DNA from: DASZCR01 sp035942915
Lineage (GTDB): Bacteria > Acidobacteriota > Blastocatellia > Pyrinomonadales > Pyrinomonadaceae
DNA: 36,715 bases
Assembly: GCA_035942915.1 (NCBI GenBank)
Contig: DASZCR010000007.1
Location: forward strand, 1-36,715
Direction of reading: 5' to 3'
Positions 1 to 9,293 of this stretch are shown piece by piece (positions within the stretch are counted from its first letter, which is position 1; each line of letters starts with the position of its first letter). Both the position numbers and the translations under genes were made by a program. A model generated the notes under the pieces. It had not been told where the DNA came from. It was given only the letters and a program-made list of their open reading frames with translations, and ran no database searches.

Positions 1-590
1 GCCGTGAAGTAGATGATGGTTCCGTCCTGCGTCTGGTTGGTGAAGCCTGTAGACTCGACGAAGAAGCCGAGTTTGGTGGCGTAGTTCCAGTCGGCGCGCG
101 TGCCGGTGATGCGCTGCGCCTCGCCCTGGTCAAAGACGACGTTGCCTTCGGCGAGCACGCGGTTGGTGGCCTCGTAGACCGTCACCTTGTCGGCCTGCAA
201 GCGATAGATGCCGATGCGCACGTCCACGTCGCCCTCGTAGGTGGCGACGCGTGCGTCTTCAGGCCCGCTGAAAACCTGCGTGCGGGCGCGCACGTCAACG
301 CGGTCGGTCGGTTGCTGCCCGGCCGGTGTGGCGTCGTCGCCGGGTTGCGGCGTCTGTGCCGGGCGACGCGAGCGGACGACGGGAGGGTCGGTCGAGAGCG
401 GGTTGACGTTGGGCGTGTCGGTAATCGGGTTCGTCACCTTGCGGTCGACGGGATTGGTCTGTTGCGCGCGTGCGGGTGCGTGCGCGAGCGAGAGCAGCAG
501 GAGCAGCAACGGCGCGCACAAAAATACGGCGCGGACGAAGGCGGCAGCGTCGGTCTGCACCGTGCGGGGGGCGAGGGATGAAAACTTCAC
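1..590 (-). CDS. lptD: LptD/OstA-like outer-membrane LPS assembly protein, N-terminal part (runs off left edge)
   Basis: The minus-strand frame is open from a GTG at 590 to the window edge (about 196 residues). It starts with a signal peptide: a basic N-terminus, a Leu-rich core (LLLLLLSLAHAPARA) and a likely cut before QQ. A Pro-rich linker follows, then an OstA-type beta segment with the family pattern QADKVTVYEATNRVLAEGN, VVFDQGEAQRITG and a WNYATKLGFF strand. LptD ends the Lpt bridge by inserting LPS into the outer membrane, and LptA shares this fold, so N-terminal sequence alone cannot fully separate the two. The long linker and a protein still open after 196 residues favour LptD. The start is weak: the GGAGGT at about 612-617 lies some 20 nt upstream of the GTG. 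Lipid A genes 2-5 kb away fit the role. Confidence 0.72.
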   Translation of the reverse strand, partial: MKFSSLAPRTVQTDAAAFVRAVFLCAPLLLLLLSLAHAPARAQQTNPVDRKVTNPITDTPNVNPLSTDPPVVRSRRPAQTPQPGDDATPAGQQPTDRVDVRARTQVFSGPEDARVATYEGDVDVRIGIYRLQADKVTVYEATNRVLAEGNVVFDQGEAQRITGTRADWNYATKLGFFVESTGFTNQTQDGTIIYFT

Positions 591-790
591 GTGTAAAGGC
601 AGAACCCGTAGACCTCCGAAGGACGTAAAACGCGACGGGCGGCCGTTGCTGGCCGATTTCGGGAACGGGCGATGCTAACACGCGGCCGCAACCACCGACA
701 AGCGCGCCCGATTCCAGTCTCAGAATTTGATGGAGTGCCGAGCAGGCGCGGAGCGAGCGTGAAGCGGTTTATTTCTTGAGGCGTGGTTAG

Positions 791-1150
791 CTACCCCGTT
801 AACTGTCTCACGAATCTGAGCAAGACTCCCACGTCTTCCGGTTTCTTCAAAAACACATCAACGCCCGCAAGGTAGGCTTCCCTCTGCGCGTCGCTCGCCG
901 AGAGCATAATGATAGGGATGCTCTTACGATGTGGCAGGCGGCGGATATAACTCACCAACTCAAGGCCGTCGACGTGCGGCAAATTGTTGTCCACGATGAA
1001 TAAATAATAGTGGTCTTCGCTCGCTATCTTCCGCAAAGCTACTGCCCCGTCAGCGCACAGCACGACCCTTCATCCTTCCGACTCTAAAGTCTCTTTGACG
1101 GCATGAGCTACTACCTGATGGTCTTCGGCATAGAGGATGGTGTGAGGCAT
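791..1150 (-). pseudogene. Single-domain response regulator interrupted by an in-frame TGA
   Basis: Reading from ATG 1150, the frame gives MPHTILYAEDHQVVAHAV, then KETLESEG, a TGA at 1072-1070, and continues in the same frame as RVVLCADGAVALRK through the rest of a receiver domain to a stop at 791. Receiver signatures flank the stop: the acidic pair in YAED, the phospho-acceptor Asp in FIVDNNLPHVDG, the Ser of MLSAS, and the Lys of FLKKPED. Family members usually have Trp at the interrupted place (ESEGW-R/K-V), so TGG to TGA is the simplest change. Without the stop the protein would be about 119 residues, a stand-alone CheY/Spo0F-like receiver. The downstream half has only a late GTG and would lack the acidic pocket, so it should be inactive. 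An assembly or base-call error is the alternative. Confidence 0.75.
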
Positions 1151-1295
1151 CGTCTGTGCTATCCTTGCGGGCGTTTTAGTCTTTGAAAATACAGGGCAAC
1201 GGTCGGATGCGTAGCTCCTCAACCTCAAACTGATGAGCATCGCCGTTGGAGATGAAAGGCTCATTCTCACGGCGAATCAGTTGAGCAGCTACATT

Positions 1296-1315
1296 TTATT
1301 GGCAATTGCCAATAA
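1296..1315. promoter_or_regulatory. Perfect 20-bp palindrome, probable operator
   Basis: The site reads TTATTGGCAATTGCCAATAA, an uninterrupted perfect inverted repeat in the divergent interval between the broken response regulator and the XRE-type regulator that starts 45 bp downstream. AT-rich flanks, position and symmetry are those of a dimeric HTH-protein operator; autoregulation by the neighbouring regulator is inference. Confidence 0.6.
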
Positions 1316-1360
1316 TAGCAAGCCATCATCACGTCCCTGCCCATCGGGAGGCAATTCCTG

Positions 1361-1657
1361 ATGGGCACATACCCGCGTCTGAAGCAGGAACGCCTTCCCG
1401 AAAAGCTGCGTGCGATTCGAGAGGCGTTCGGCATCTCTCAGTCTGAGATGCTCAGGCGTTTAGGGGCGGAAGACTTGATTGAGTACAACCGGATTTCGGA
1501 ATTTGAGACCGGCAGGCGAGAACCGCCCCTGCTGATTATCCTGCTCTACGCGCGGCTGGCGAACGTTTGGATGGACGTACTTGTTGACGACGAGTTAGAC
1601 CTGCCGGACAAACTGCCGCGCGCAAAGAAGCACGAGGGCGTGCGGCGTCGGTCGTAG
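1361..1657 (+). CDS. XRE-family helix-turn-helix transcriptional regulator
   Basis: This 98-residue protein has a Cro/C1-type HTH over about residues 12-65: LPEKLRAIREAFGISQSEML, then a recognition segment EYNRISEFETGRREPP and a closing helix LLIILLYARLANV. The start is supported by GGGAGG about ten bases upstream of ATG 1361. The C-terminal 25 residues are short and basic, with no ligand or protease domain, so it should be a simple DNA-binding repressor or antitoxin-like regulator. Upstream is the palindrome at 1296-1315; downstream lie the remains of a hicAB module on the same strand. Base composition here is visibly less GC-rich than in the lpx and radical SAM genes, which suggests acquired DNA. 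Its target is unknown. Confidence 0.85.
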   Translation: MGTYPRLKQERLPEKLRAIREAFGISQSEMLRRLGAEDLIEYNRISEFETGRREPPLLIILLYARLANVWMDVLVDDELDLPDKLPRAKKHEGVRRRS

Positions 1658-1744
1658 TCGTCAAGAACTGCTGCGTCATCTCATCGTCTCTGGCGGGGGA
1701 GACCATATCTTGACCATCCTCTAGGGTGAAACTATGCTTGGTCG

Positions 1745-1931
1745 ATGAAGGTGCGCGATGTGCTGAGATTGCTTTAAGATGACGGCTGGTATATTGGTGA
1801 GGACAAAAGGTAGTCATCGGCAATTTAAGCATCCGAGCAAACCGGGCACGGTAACAGTCTCAGGAAAGTTGAGCATTGACATACCGCCCGGAACGCTCAA
1901 CAGCATCTTGAAACAGGCAGGCTTAAAATAG
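1745..1931 (+). pseudogene. hicA: hicA toxin gene remnant (nonsense plus frameshift)
   Basis: From ATG 1745 the frame reads MKVRDVLRLL, then TAA at 1775-1777 where HicA proteins commonly have Gln or another polar residue, then DDGWYI. A single extra G in the run at 1796-1797 shifts the frame; after it the sequence continues VRTKGSHRQFKHP, then GTVTVSGKLSIDIPPGTLNS and ILKQAGLK, stopping at TAG 1931. That is a nearly complete HicA: the double-stranded-RNA-binding-like fold with the G-S-H catalytic His motif (GSHRQF) and the typical IPPGTLNSILKQAGL end. Two independent lesions make a functional ribonuclease unlikely. The partner antitoxin gene begins 18 bp downstream and is intact. Confidence 0.85.
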
Positions 1932-1949
1932 CCGCGAGGGACGAGAATC

Positions 1950-2162
1950 ATGAGATATGTCGTGATTATCGAAGAAGGTGAAAGTAGCTTCGGGGCGCAT
2001 GTGCCGGACTTGCCGGGATGTGTTGCCGTCGCGGAGACAAGGGAAGAGGTCTTGGAGCTAATCCAAGAGGCTATCGAATTTCACTTGCGTGGAATGCGCG
2101 AGGATGGATTACCGATTCCAGAGCCGAGCAGCTACGTTGAATACGTCGAGGTGGCTGCATAA
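1950..2162 (+). CDS. hicB: HicB-family antitoxin
   Basis: This 70-residue protein matches the short HicB fold: MRYVVIIEEGESSFGAHVPD, then LPGCVAVAETREEVLELIQEA, and an amphipathic helix EFHLRGMREDGLPIPEPSS. The PDLPGC motif and the periodic helix are diagnostic. HicB normally binds and neutralises HicA, an mRNA interferase, and often represses its own operon; this short form has no obvious added DNA-binding domain. It is downstream of the decayed hicA on the same strand, in classical toxin-antitoxin order. As hicA is broken, this is either an orphan antitoxin on its way out, a protector against related HicA toxins, or evidence that the hicA lesions are sequence errors. Confidence 0.9.
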   Translation: MRYVVIIEEGESSFGAHVPDLPGCVAVAETREEVLELIQEAIEFHLRGMREDGLPIPEPSSYVEYVEVAA

Positions 2163-2313
2163 AAGAATCAGTTATCATTCAGCGAGTCAGGTACAGCCAT
2201 TCTGAATTCAGCTTTAGCGCGATAGCTCGTGGACGCGCTGCACGAGGCCGCTCCCACCTGTTCCAACCTCACCATCAGACACAGCCGACCAAGCACTGTT
2301 ATCATCCCACTTG

Positions 2314-3522
2314 ATGGAAGAACGAACGGAGGAGAGGCTGCGGCTGATGTTCGTCGCGGGCGAGGACTCAGGCGACGCGCACGCGGCGGCTCTCGTCCGC
2401 GCACTGCGAGAGCGTGCGCCCGCGACGCACTTCGAGTTGTTCGGCGCGGCCGGGATAAAGATGCGCGAGGCTGGTGTCGAGCCGACGGTGCGCGAAGACG
2501 ACCTCGCCATCATGGGCATCGTCGAAGTGGCGCGCGCGCTGCCGCGTTTCCTCTCGGCCTACAGAGACCTCAAACGCGCCGCACAGGAGAGACAACCCGA
2601 CGCCGCCATCCTCGTCGATTGGCCTGACTTCAACCTCCCGCTCGCGCGTGCGCTCAAGCGACGCGGCACGCGCATCATCTATTACATCAGCCCGCAACTC
2701 TGGGCGTGGCGCGCACGACGCGTCCGGCGCGTCCGGCGCGACGTAGACTTGCTGCTCGCCATCCTGCCTTTCGAGCCTGCGTGGTACGAGGCGCGCGGCG
2801 TCCGTCACGTGGAGTTCGTCGGCCACCCGCTTGTCGGAGAGGTGCGCCCACGCTGGACGCGTGTAGAGTTCTGCGCGCGTCACCGGCTCGACCCGACGCG
2901 TCCGGTCGTCGCGCTGCTGCCGGGCAGTCGTCGCAAAGAGTTCGAGCGGATACTGCCGCCGATGCTCGACGCCGCGCGTCAACTCGCGCGCACGCACGCG
3001 GGCGCGCAGTTCGTCCTCGCGCTCGGCGCGAACCGCACGGCCGAAGAGGCCGAACGCCTCATCGCCGCGTCCGAACCCGCAGCCTCTTCCCTGCTGCGCG
3101 AGCGTCTGCGCCTCGTCCGACACGAGACGCGCGAAGCACTGGCGGCGGCCGATGCAGCGGCCGTCGCATCTGGAACGGCCACGCTCGAAGCGGCACTGAC
3201 CTCGACGCCGATGGTCGTCGTCTACAAAGAGTCTGCGATTAACTGGCACGTCCTCGGCAGTCTCATCAACGTCGAGCACTACGGCCTCGTCAACCTCATC
3301 GCGGGCGCACGCCTCGCCACCGAACTGATGCAGAACGAACTGACGGGCAAGCGTCTGGCCGCCGAACTCGGCGCGCTCTTAGACGCCGAACAGAACGCGC
3401 GCGTCCGCGCACGCCTGCGCGAAGCGACGGCGCGGCTCGGCGCGGGCGGCGCATCACTTCGCGCGGCCGACGCAGTCCTTCGCGCCGTCCGCGCATGGAA
3501 ACAGGAACAGCCTCAAAGCTGA
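2314..3522 (+). CDS. lpxB: Lipid-A-disaccharide synthase
   Basis: LpxB is a GT19 glycosyltransferase that joins UDP-2,3-diacylglucosamine to lipid X (2,3-diacylglucosamine-1-phosphate) at the inner membrane, giving the lipid A disaccharide. Family marks in order are FVAGEDSGDAHAAALVRAL near the N-terminus, FELFGAAGIKMREAGVE, MGIVEVARALPRFL, DWPDFNLPLARALKRRG, YYISPQLWAWRARRVRRV, LPFEPAWYEARGV, FVGHPL, ALLPGSRRKEFERILPPML and ASGTATLEAAL. About 402 residues is somewhat longer than the usual 380. ATG 2314 keeps the whole first beta strand (LRLMFVAGE) but has no clear ribosome site; ATG 2347 has GGAGAGG nine bases upstream yet would clip that strand. It stands alone and converges on lpxD, with a shared hairpin between them. 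Confidence 0.95.
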   Translation: MEERTEERLRLMFVAGEDSGDAHAAALVRALRERAPATHFELFGAAGIKMREAGVEPTVREDDLAIMGIVEVARALPRFLSAYRDLKRAAQERQPDAAILVDWPDFNLPLARALKRRGTRIIYYISPQLWAWRARRVRRVRRDVDLLLAILPFEPAWYEARGVRHVEFVGHPLVGEVRPRWTRVEFCARHRLDPTRPVVALLPGSRRKEFERILPPMLDAARQLARTHAGAQFVLALGANRTAEEAERLIAASEPAASSLLRERLRLVRHETREALAAADAAAVASGTATLEAALTSTPMVVVYKESAINWHVLGSLINVEHYGLVNLIAGARLATELMQNELTGKRLAAELGALLDAEQNARVRARLREATARLGAGGASLRAADAVLRAVRAWKQEQPQS

Positions 3523-3531
3523 AGTCAAAAT

Positions 3532-3580
3532 CTTTCGCGCCTCCCGCGTGAAACTATTTCTCACACGGGAGGCGCGAAAG
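3532..3580. terminator. Bidirectional hairpin terminator between lpxB and lpxD
   Basis: A 19-bp stem (3532-3550 with 3562-3580) with one mismatch and an 11-nt loop lies between two convergent genes, so it can serve both. On the minus strand it is followed by ATTTT. No long T-tract follows on the plus strand. Confidence 0.75.
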
Positions 3581-3600
3581 AGAGCAGTTGGTCTGTCTGC

Positions 3601-4686
3601 TTATTCCGGCTCTCGACTCTCGACTGTCGATTGACGACTTGAGAGCAGTTCTTTCAACTGGCGTCGGAGTTCTTCAATCTCTGCGCGCATCTGCGGCAGG
3701 CGGCCGAAGTGCGCGTTGAGCCGCTTGTATTCGTCGAGCGGTCGCACGGGCACGCCCCACATGACCGTCCCCGCACGGACAATTTTGCCGGGCAAGACCC
3801 CTGCCTTCGACCCGATTATCGCACCGCGCTCGACGCGCGCGTGGTCGCCGAAGCCGACCTGCCCGCCGATGACGGCGTCCGACTCGATGACCGTGCTTCC
3901 CGAAATTCCCGTCTGCGAAGCAATCACGACGTGCTCGCCTATCGTTACGTTGTGCGCTATCTGCACGAGGTTATCAATCTTCGTCCCGCGCCCGATGCGC
4001 GTCTCGCCGAGAGCGCCCCGGTCGATGCACGTCTGCGCGCCAATCTCCACGTCGTCCTCGATGATGACCCTGCCCAACTGCGGAAACTTCCTGTAGCCCT
4101 GCTCGCCTTCGCGCACGTAGCCGAAGCCGTCCGCGCCGACGACGACGCCCGCATGCAGAATCACACGGTCGCCAATCCACGCGCCCTCGTAGAGCACGAC
4201 GCGCGGATGCAGCACGCAATCAGCGCCGACGCGCGCAGACGCGCCGACCACCGTGCCCGCGTGCAACTGTGTGCGCGCTCCGACCTGCGCGCCGTCTTCG
4301 ATAACGACGAACGCGCCGATAGAAGCGCTCTCATCAACCTGCGCGCTCTCAGAGACCTGTGCCGTCGGATGCCGCCCGCTCTCGCGTCGCACGGGCGCGT
4401 GCAAGACCTCCGCAATCAGCGCGAAGGCCAGCTTCGGCCGCTCGGCTTCGATGGCCGCACGCAAGCCTTCGGTCTCCGCCCCGCGCGGCACAATCACACA
4501 CGAAGCCTCGCTGGCGCCCGCCTCTTCGAGAAACTTCGCCTCCTCGACGAAGACGACCGCACCGGGACGCGCGCTCTCAAGACTGGCGACGCGCTCGACC
4601 TCCTCTGTGCCGTCGCCCGCCACGACGCGCCCGCCGACGAGCGCCGCCAACTCCGCCACAGTTTTGCGATTCGTCCGGGTGTTCAT
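3601..4686 (-). CDS. lpxD: UDP-3-O-acylglucosamine N-acyltransferase
   Basis: LpxD adds the second, N-linked 3-hydroxyacyl chain from acyl-ACP in lipid A synthesis. The N-terminal domain (about 1-105: KTVAELAALVGGRVVAGDG, then VVFVEEAKFLEEA) binds uridine. A left-handed beta-helix of hexapeptide repeats follows (about 110-320), with the LpxD signatures VVVGADGFGYVREG, KFPQLGRVIIEDDVEIGAQT, CIDRGALGETRIGRGTKIDN and LVQIAHNVTIGEHVVIASQT, including the catalytic His of IAHN. The C-terminal helix (LPQMRAEIEELRRQLKELL) is the acyl-carrier-binding extension. Its start overlaps the lpxA stop as TGATG (ATG 4686-4684, lpxA TGA 4688-4686), so the two are translationally coupled; an adjacent GTG at 4689 is a near-equal alternative. 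The usual intervening fabZ is absent. Confidence 0.97.
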   Translation of the reverse strand: MNTRTNRKTVAELAALVGGRVVAGDGTEEVERVASLESARPGAVVFVEEAKFLEEAGASEASCVIVPRGAETEGLRAAIEAERPKLAFALIAEVLHAPVRRESGRHPTAQVSESAQVDESASIGAFVVIEDGAQVGARTQLHAGTVVGASARVGADCVLHPRVVLYEGAWIGDRVILHAGVVVGADGFGYVREGEQGYRKFPQLGRVIIEDDVEIGAQTCIDRGALGETRIGRGTKIDNLVQIAHNVTIGEHVVIASQTGISGSTVIESDAVIGGQVGFGDHARVERGAIIGSKAGVLPGKIVRAGTVMWGVPVRPLDEYKRLNAHFGRLPQMRAEIEELRRQLKELLSSRQSTVESREPE

Positions 4687-5501
4687 CACAGATTTTGCGT
4701 GGCCGTCTCCGCGAAGCTTTCGCCGTCTTCCCTCTCCGCACGCGTGACGCCGCGACGCGACGCGCGGATGAAGGCTGCGAGATGACGGACGTGCTCGTCG
4801 TCGTCCGTCTCTAGCTGTGCGAGGGCTTCGGCGAGCGGGAGCCTTGAGCGAAAGAGGAGTTGATAGGCGCGGCGCAGCGCGCGGCGCGACTCCTGCGAGA
4901 AGCCTGCGCGGCGCAAGCCCACCGTGTTGAGACCGCGCACGAAGGGCGGATTGCCGTCGGTCGTAAAGTAGGGCAGCACGTCCTGCACGATTTTGGATTT
5001 GCCGCCGACCATCGCGTAACGCCCCAGACGCGTGAACTGATGACAGCCGACGTTTGACGAGAGAAAGACGTGGTCTTCGACCGTGATGTGTCCGGCCAGC
5101 GCAGCGCCGTTGGCGAACGTATTATCGTCGCCCACCTCGCAGTTGTGCGCGACGTGGACGCCGACCATCATGAAGTTGCGGCTGCCGACGCGCGTCACAC
5201 CGCCCTCGCCCGTCGCGCGATGGATGGTCACGTACTCGCGCAGGATGTTGTCGTCTTCGATGACGAGGCGGCTCGTCTCGCCTTTAAACTTCACGTCCTG
5301 CGGCTCGCCGCCGAGCGTCGCGTGCTCGAAGACGCGGTTGCGCGCGCCGAGCGTCGTGAAGCGTTTCAGACAGGCGTGCGCGCCGATTTCCGTCTCCGCG
5401 CCAATCTGCACGTCTTCCTCGATGATGGCGTAAGCGCCGACGCGCACGCCCGGCGCGAGTTCGGCGCGCGGGCTGATGACGGCTGTCGGATGAATTTCCA
5501 T
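4686..5501 (-). CDS. lpxA: Acyl-ACP--UDP-N-acetylglucosamine O-acyltransferase
   Basis: LpxA starts lipid A synthesis by moving a 3-hydroxyacyl chain from ACP to O-3 of UDP-GlcNAc. From ATG 5501 the protein opens MEIHPTAVISPRAELAPGVR, the standard LpxA start, so the 21 residues available upstream in the frame are not part of it. The hexapeptide beta-helix includes GAHACLKRFTTLG, EHATLGGEPQDVKFKGE, the active-site stretch VGVHVAHNCEVGDDN and VGCHQFTRLGRYAMVGGKSK, then GNPPFVRGLNTVGLRR. The helical C-terminal domain (SQESRRALRRAYQLLFRS) is present. At 271 residues it is near the usual 260, with a short added tail. It is coupled to lpxD and divergent from the Tes-like gene about 300 bp away, so lipid A and core-lipid genes sit side by side. 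Confidence 0.97.
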   Translation of the reverse strand: MEIHPTAVISPRAELAPGVRVGAYAIIEEDVQIGAETEIGAHACLKRFTTLGARNRVFEHATLGGEPQDVKFKGETSRLVIEDDNILREYVTIHRATGEGGVTRVGSRNFMMVGVHVAHNCEVGDDNTFANGAALAGHITVEDHVFLSSNVGCHQFTRLGRYAMVGGKSKIVQDVLPYFTTDGNPPFVRGLNTVGLRRAGFSQESRRALRRAYQLLFRSRLPLAEALAQLETDDDEHVRHLAAFIRASRRGVTRAEREDGESFAETATQNL

Positions 5502-5798
5502 AAAAGGCTGTTTGCGCGCACGCGGCGCGGCCGGATGGTACAACCACAATCGCCCCGCTCGCAAACCGTCTGCGGCGGGCGCGGGGGCGGCAACCCGCGC
5601 GCCGCGTAGGCCATCTATCCTCTCTCGCCGTGGCCGAAAGCAACGGCGTGCGCGGCTGTAATTGCTTGTCTTAACAGAGAGATGCGGTTATTATGTCGCG
5701 TTCGCGGAAGGATTCCCGCCGCAGCCGCGCCGACCCCGGCGCTTCCTGCGGGGAAGTGATTCGGCGAGTTCCCTCGAAGCTTAAGGAGAGTCAAAGTC
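5502..5798. other. Divergent intergenic region between lpxA and the radical SAM gene
   Basis: This 297-bp stretch has no convincing gene. It carries a good plus-strand promoter (5666-5694) and a Shine-Dalgarno sequence for the radical SAM gene. The lpxA promoter must lie in its left half, but I could not pick one with confidence. A short plus-strand frame from ATG 5693 has no coding character. Confidence 0.6.
5666..5694 (+). promoter_or_regulatory. Sigma-70-type promoter for the Tes-like radical SAM gene
   Basis: TTGTCT (5666-5671), a 17-bp spacer and TATTAT (5689-5694) form a good -35/-10 pair about 105 bp upstream of the TTG start, leaving a leader of roughly 100 nt. Confidence 0.5.
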
Positions 5799-7781
<1,983 letters not shown>

Positions 7782-7788
7782 GTTATCC

Positions 7789-7833
7789 GACGGGCGGCGG
7801 GGGAGCCTTCCGGCCTCGACCCGCCGCCCCGTC
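7789..7833 (+). terminator. GC-rich hairpin after the radical SAM gene
   Basis: GACGGGCGGCGGG (7789-7801) pairs with CCCGCCGCC..CGTC (7820-7833, one bulged C) around an 18-nt loop, seven bases past the stop codon. The T-tract is poor (CCATTTC), so a transcript-end or stability element is also possible. Confidence 0.55.
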
Positions 7834-7932
7834 CATTTCACCACCTTTTAGCCAGCCTCCACTCGTCCGCCCTTTCATCGTCCCCGTAGATTTAAGCCTT
7901 CGTCCGACGCCGCGCACGCTCTCGCAGCGGCA

Positions 7933-7948
7933 TGGCACTTCGTTTGCG
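7933..7948 (+). promoter_or_regulatory. Sigma-54-type (-24/-12) promoter
   Basis: TGGCACTTCGTTTGCG has the invariant GG (7934-7935) and GC (7946-7947) separated by exactly ten bases and matches the TGGCAC-N5-TTGC consensus. Transcription would begin near 7959, about 30 nt before the ATG of the secreted protein at 7991. Confidence 0.65.
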
Positions 7949-7990
7949 AATCCTCTTTCGGATTCCAACCTTTTCGGGAGGCTTAATCTC

Positions 7991-8806
7991 ATGCCGAAGT
8001 TGATATCCCGCGTTTTATCGCTGTTTCTGCTGCTGGCGACCTCTGCCGCGCCGTCGTCCGCGCTCGCGCAGGAAGCAGCGAAAAATGTCCAACAGACGCA
8101 ATCCGCACACACCGCGCTGAGGAACGAAGACGTGTTGTCTTTGGTCGAGGCGGGGGTCTCAGCAGAGGTGGTCATCGCCAAGATTGCCAACTCGGCGTCG
8201 AACTTCGACACGTCGCCCGAAGCTCTGCGCAGGCTCAAGGAGCGCGGCGTGCCCGATGTGGTCGTCGTCCAGATGTTGCTCGCCACGGCCGCCTCTCGCA
8301 GCACGACACCGGCTACGACGGCCGTCTCGCCAGTGAAGATTCCGCCGGGCACTCCCGTCGAGTTGGAAGCAGCTTTCACGTTTGATTCGCAACGCGTCAG
8401 GAAGGGCGACCGCATCAGTTTCCGCGTCGTCAACCCGGTGTTGGTTGATGGGCGCGTCGTCATCGGGGTGGGCGCGACGGCGACGGCGCGCGTCACGCAG
8501 GCCGAACGCGGCGGCCACTTCGGTCGTGCAGGCCGTCTCGCGTGGAGCATGGAAGAGGTGACGGCCGTTGACGGCACGCGCGTCCCGCTTCAGATGGCGA
8601 GTCGTCTGGTCGGCGACAGCAAGGGCGCGAAGGTGGCGACGCAGGTCGTCGTCACGGGGCTGCTGCTCTGGCCTATCGCGCCGATTGCGCTGCTGCATGG
8701 CCTCAAGCGCGGCGAGAACGCGGTGCTGCCTGCCGGGACGCGTCTCGAAGCGTTCATCTTCAGCGATGCCAAGCCCGCCGTCGAGACGTCGAAGACCAGA
8801 CAGTAG
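7991..8806 (+). CDS. Exported protein of unknown function with an N-terminal DVLSLVEAGVS motif
   Basis: ATG 7991 is chosen because GGGAGG lies ten bases upstream and a clean signal peptide follows (MPKLISRVLSLFLLLATSAA, then a PSSALAQE cut region). The frame continues open upstream but overlaps the radical SAM gene and has no coding character there. The mature protein (about 245 residues) has a small helical motif (LRNEDVLSLVEAGVSAEVVI, then LRRLKERGVPDVVVVQML) seen in many acidobacterial exported proteins. A beta-rich part follows (PVELEAAFTFDSQRVRKGDR, VVNPVLVDGRVVIGVGATAT), then a hydrophobic stretch VVVTGLLLWPIAPIALL that may sit in the membrane. I do not recognise a function. The sigma-54-type promoter upstream implies regulation by an enhancer-binding protein. 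It converges with the HisKA-only gene. Confidence 0.85.
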   Translation: MPKLISRVLSLFLLLATSAAPSSALAQEAAKNVQQTQSAHTALRNEDVLSLVEAGVSAEVVIAKIANSASNFDTSPEALRRLKERGVPDVVVVQMLLATAASRSTTPATTAVSPVKIPPGTPVELEAAFTFDSQRVRKGDRISFRVVNPVLVDGRVVIGVGATATARVTQAERGGHFGRAGRLAWSMEEVTAVDGTRVPLQMASRLVGDSKGAKVATQVVVTGLLLWPIAPIALLHGLKRGENAVLPAGTRLEAFIFSDAKPAVETSKTRQ

Positions 8807-8814
8807 TCTGAAGT

Positions 8815-9213
8815 CTAGTGACGAGGTGGGTCGTTATCAGAATGGCTCGCAGATGAATCGTCCGAGGCCGTCTCGTCGTCGGTCGTGGGTTGGTCGTTAT
8901 CGGCGGCGTCTGTGGTCGGCGCGGTGGGTCTCTGGATAACGCGCAGTTCGGCGACCACGTCGCGGATGCGCGAGGCGAGGCGTTCGATAATCTCGACGCG
9001 GCGGCGCGCAGAGTCGTCGAGGTCAACGCGCAGGAGTAGTTGCGCCTGACCGATGAGGCCGGTCAGCGGGTTGTTGATTTCGTGTCGGACGCGCGCCGTG
9101 AGGTCTGCTATCTCAGTCAGGCGCGCCTCGTAGGTGGCGACGGTACGGCGAAGTCCTTCGGTCGTCGCACGCTCGTCGCCCCGGTCGGCGGCGCACGCTT
9201 CGTCCTCGTTCAT
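8815..9213 (-). CDS. HisKA-only histidine kinase dimerisation/phosphoacceptor protein
   Basis: From ATG 9213 (GGGGAG seven bases upstream) this 132-residue protein has a predicted coiled coil (LRRTVATYEARLTEIADLTA) leading into an H-box, RVRHEINNPLTGLIGQAQLL, with phospho-acceptor His about residue 44, and the second dimerisation helix RRRVEIIERLASRIRDVVAEL. The HATPase_c catalytic domain is missing. An acidic, Asp/Ser/Thr-rich, disordered tail ends the protein at 8815. It could act as a phosphotransfer partner trans-phosphorylated by another kinase, or as a dimerisation competitor; both are inference. It is not a broken kinase in an obvious sense, as no ATP-binding remnants appear downstream, where the next gene ends nine bases away on the other strand. 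Confidence 0.8.
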   Translation of the reverse strand: MNEDEACAADRGDERATTEGLRRTVATYEARLTEIADLTARVRHEINNPLTGLIGQAQLLLRVDLDDSARRRVEIIERLASRIRDVVAELRVIQRPTAPTTDAADNDQPTTDDETASDDSSASHSDNDPPRH

Positions 9214-9293
9214 TTGGCTTCTCCCCTCTGTACAGGAAAGACGCCTTATATTGCCCTCATCACAAGCTCGCGGGCAAGAACTTTGTCGCGCGA

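Noticed and set aside
1064..1075. TGA in the response regulator as a selenocysteine codon
   Set aside because: The position fits Trp in the receiver family, not a redox Cys/Sec site, and no SECIS-like hairpin is evident just downstream.
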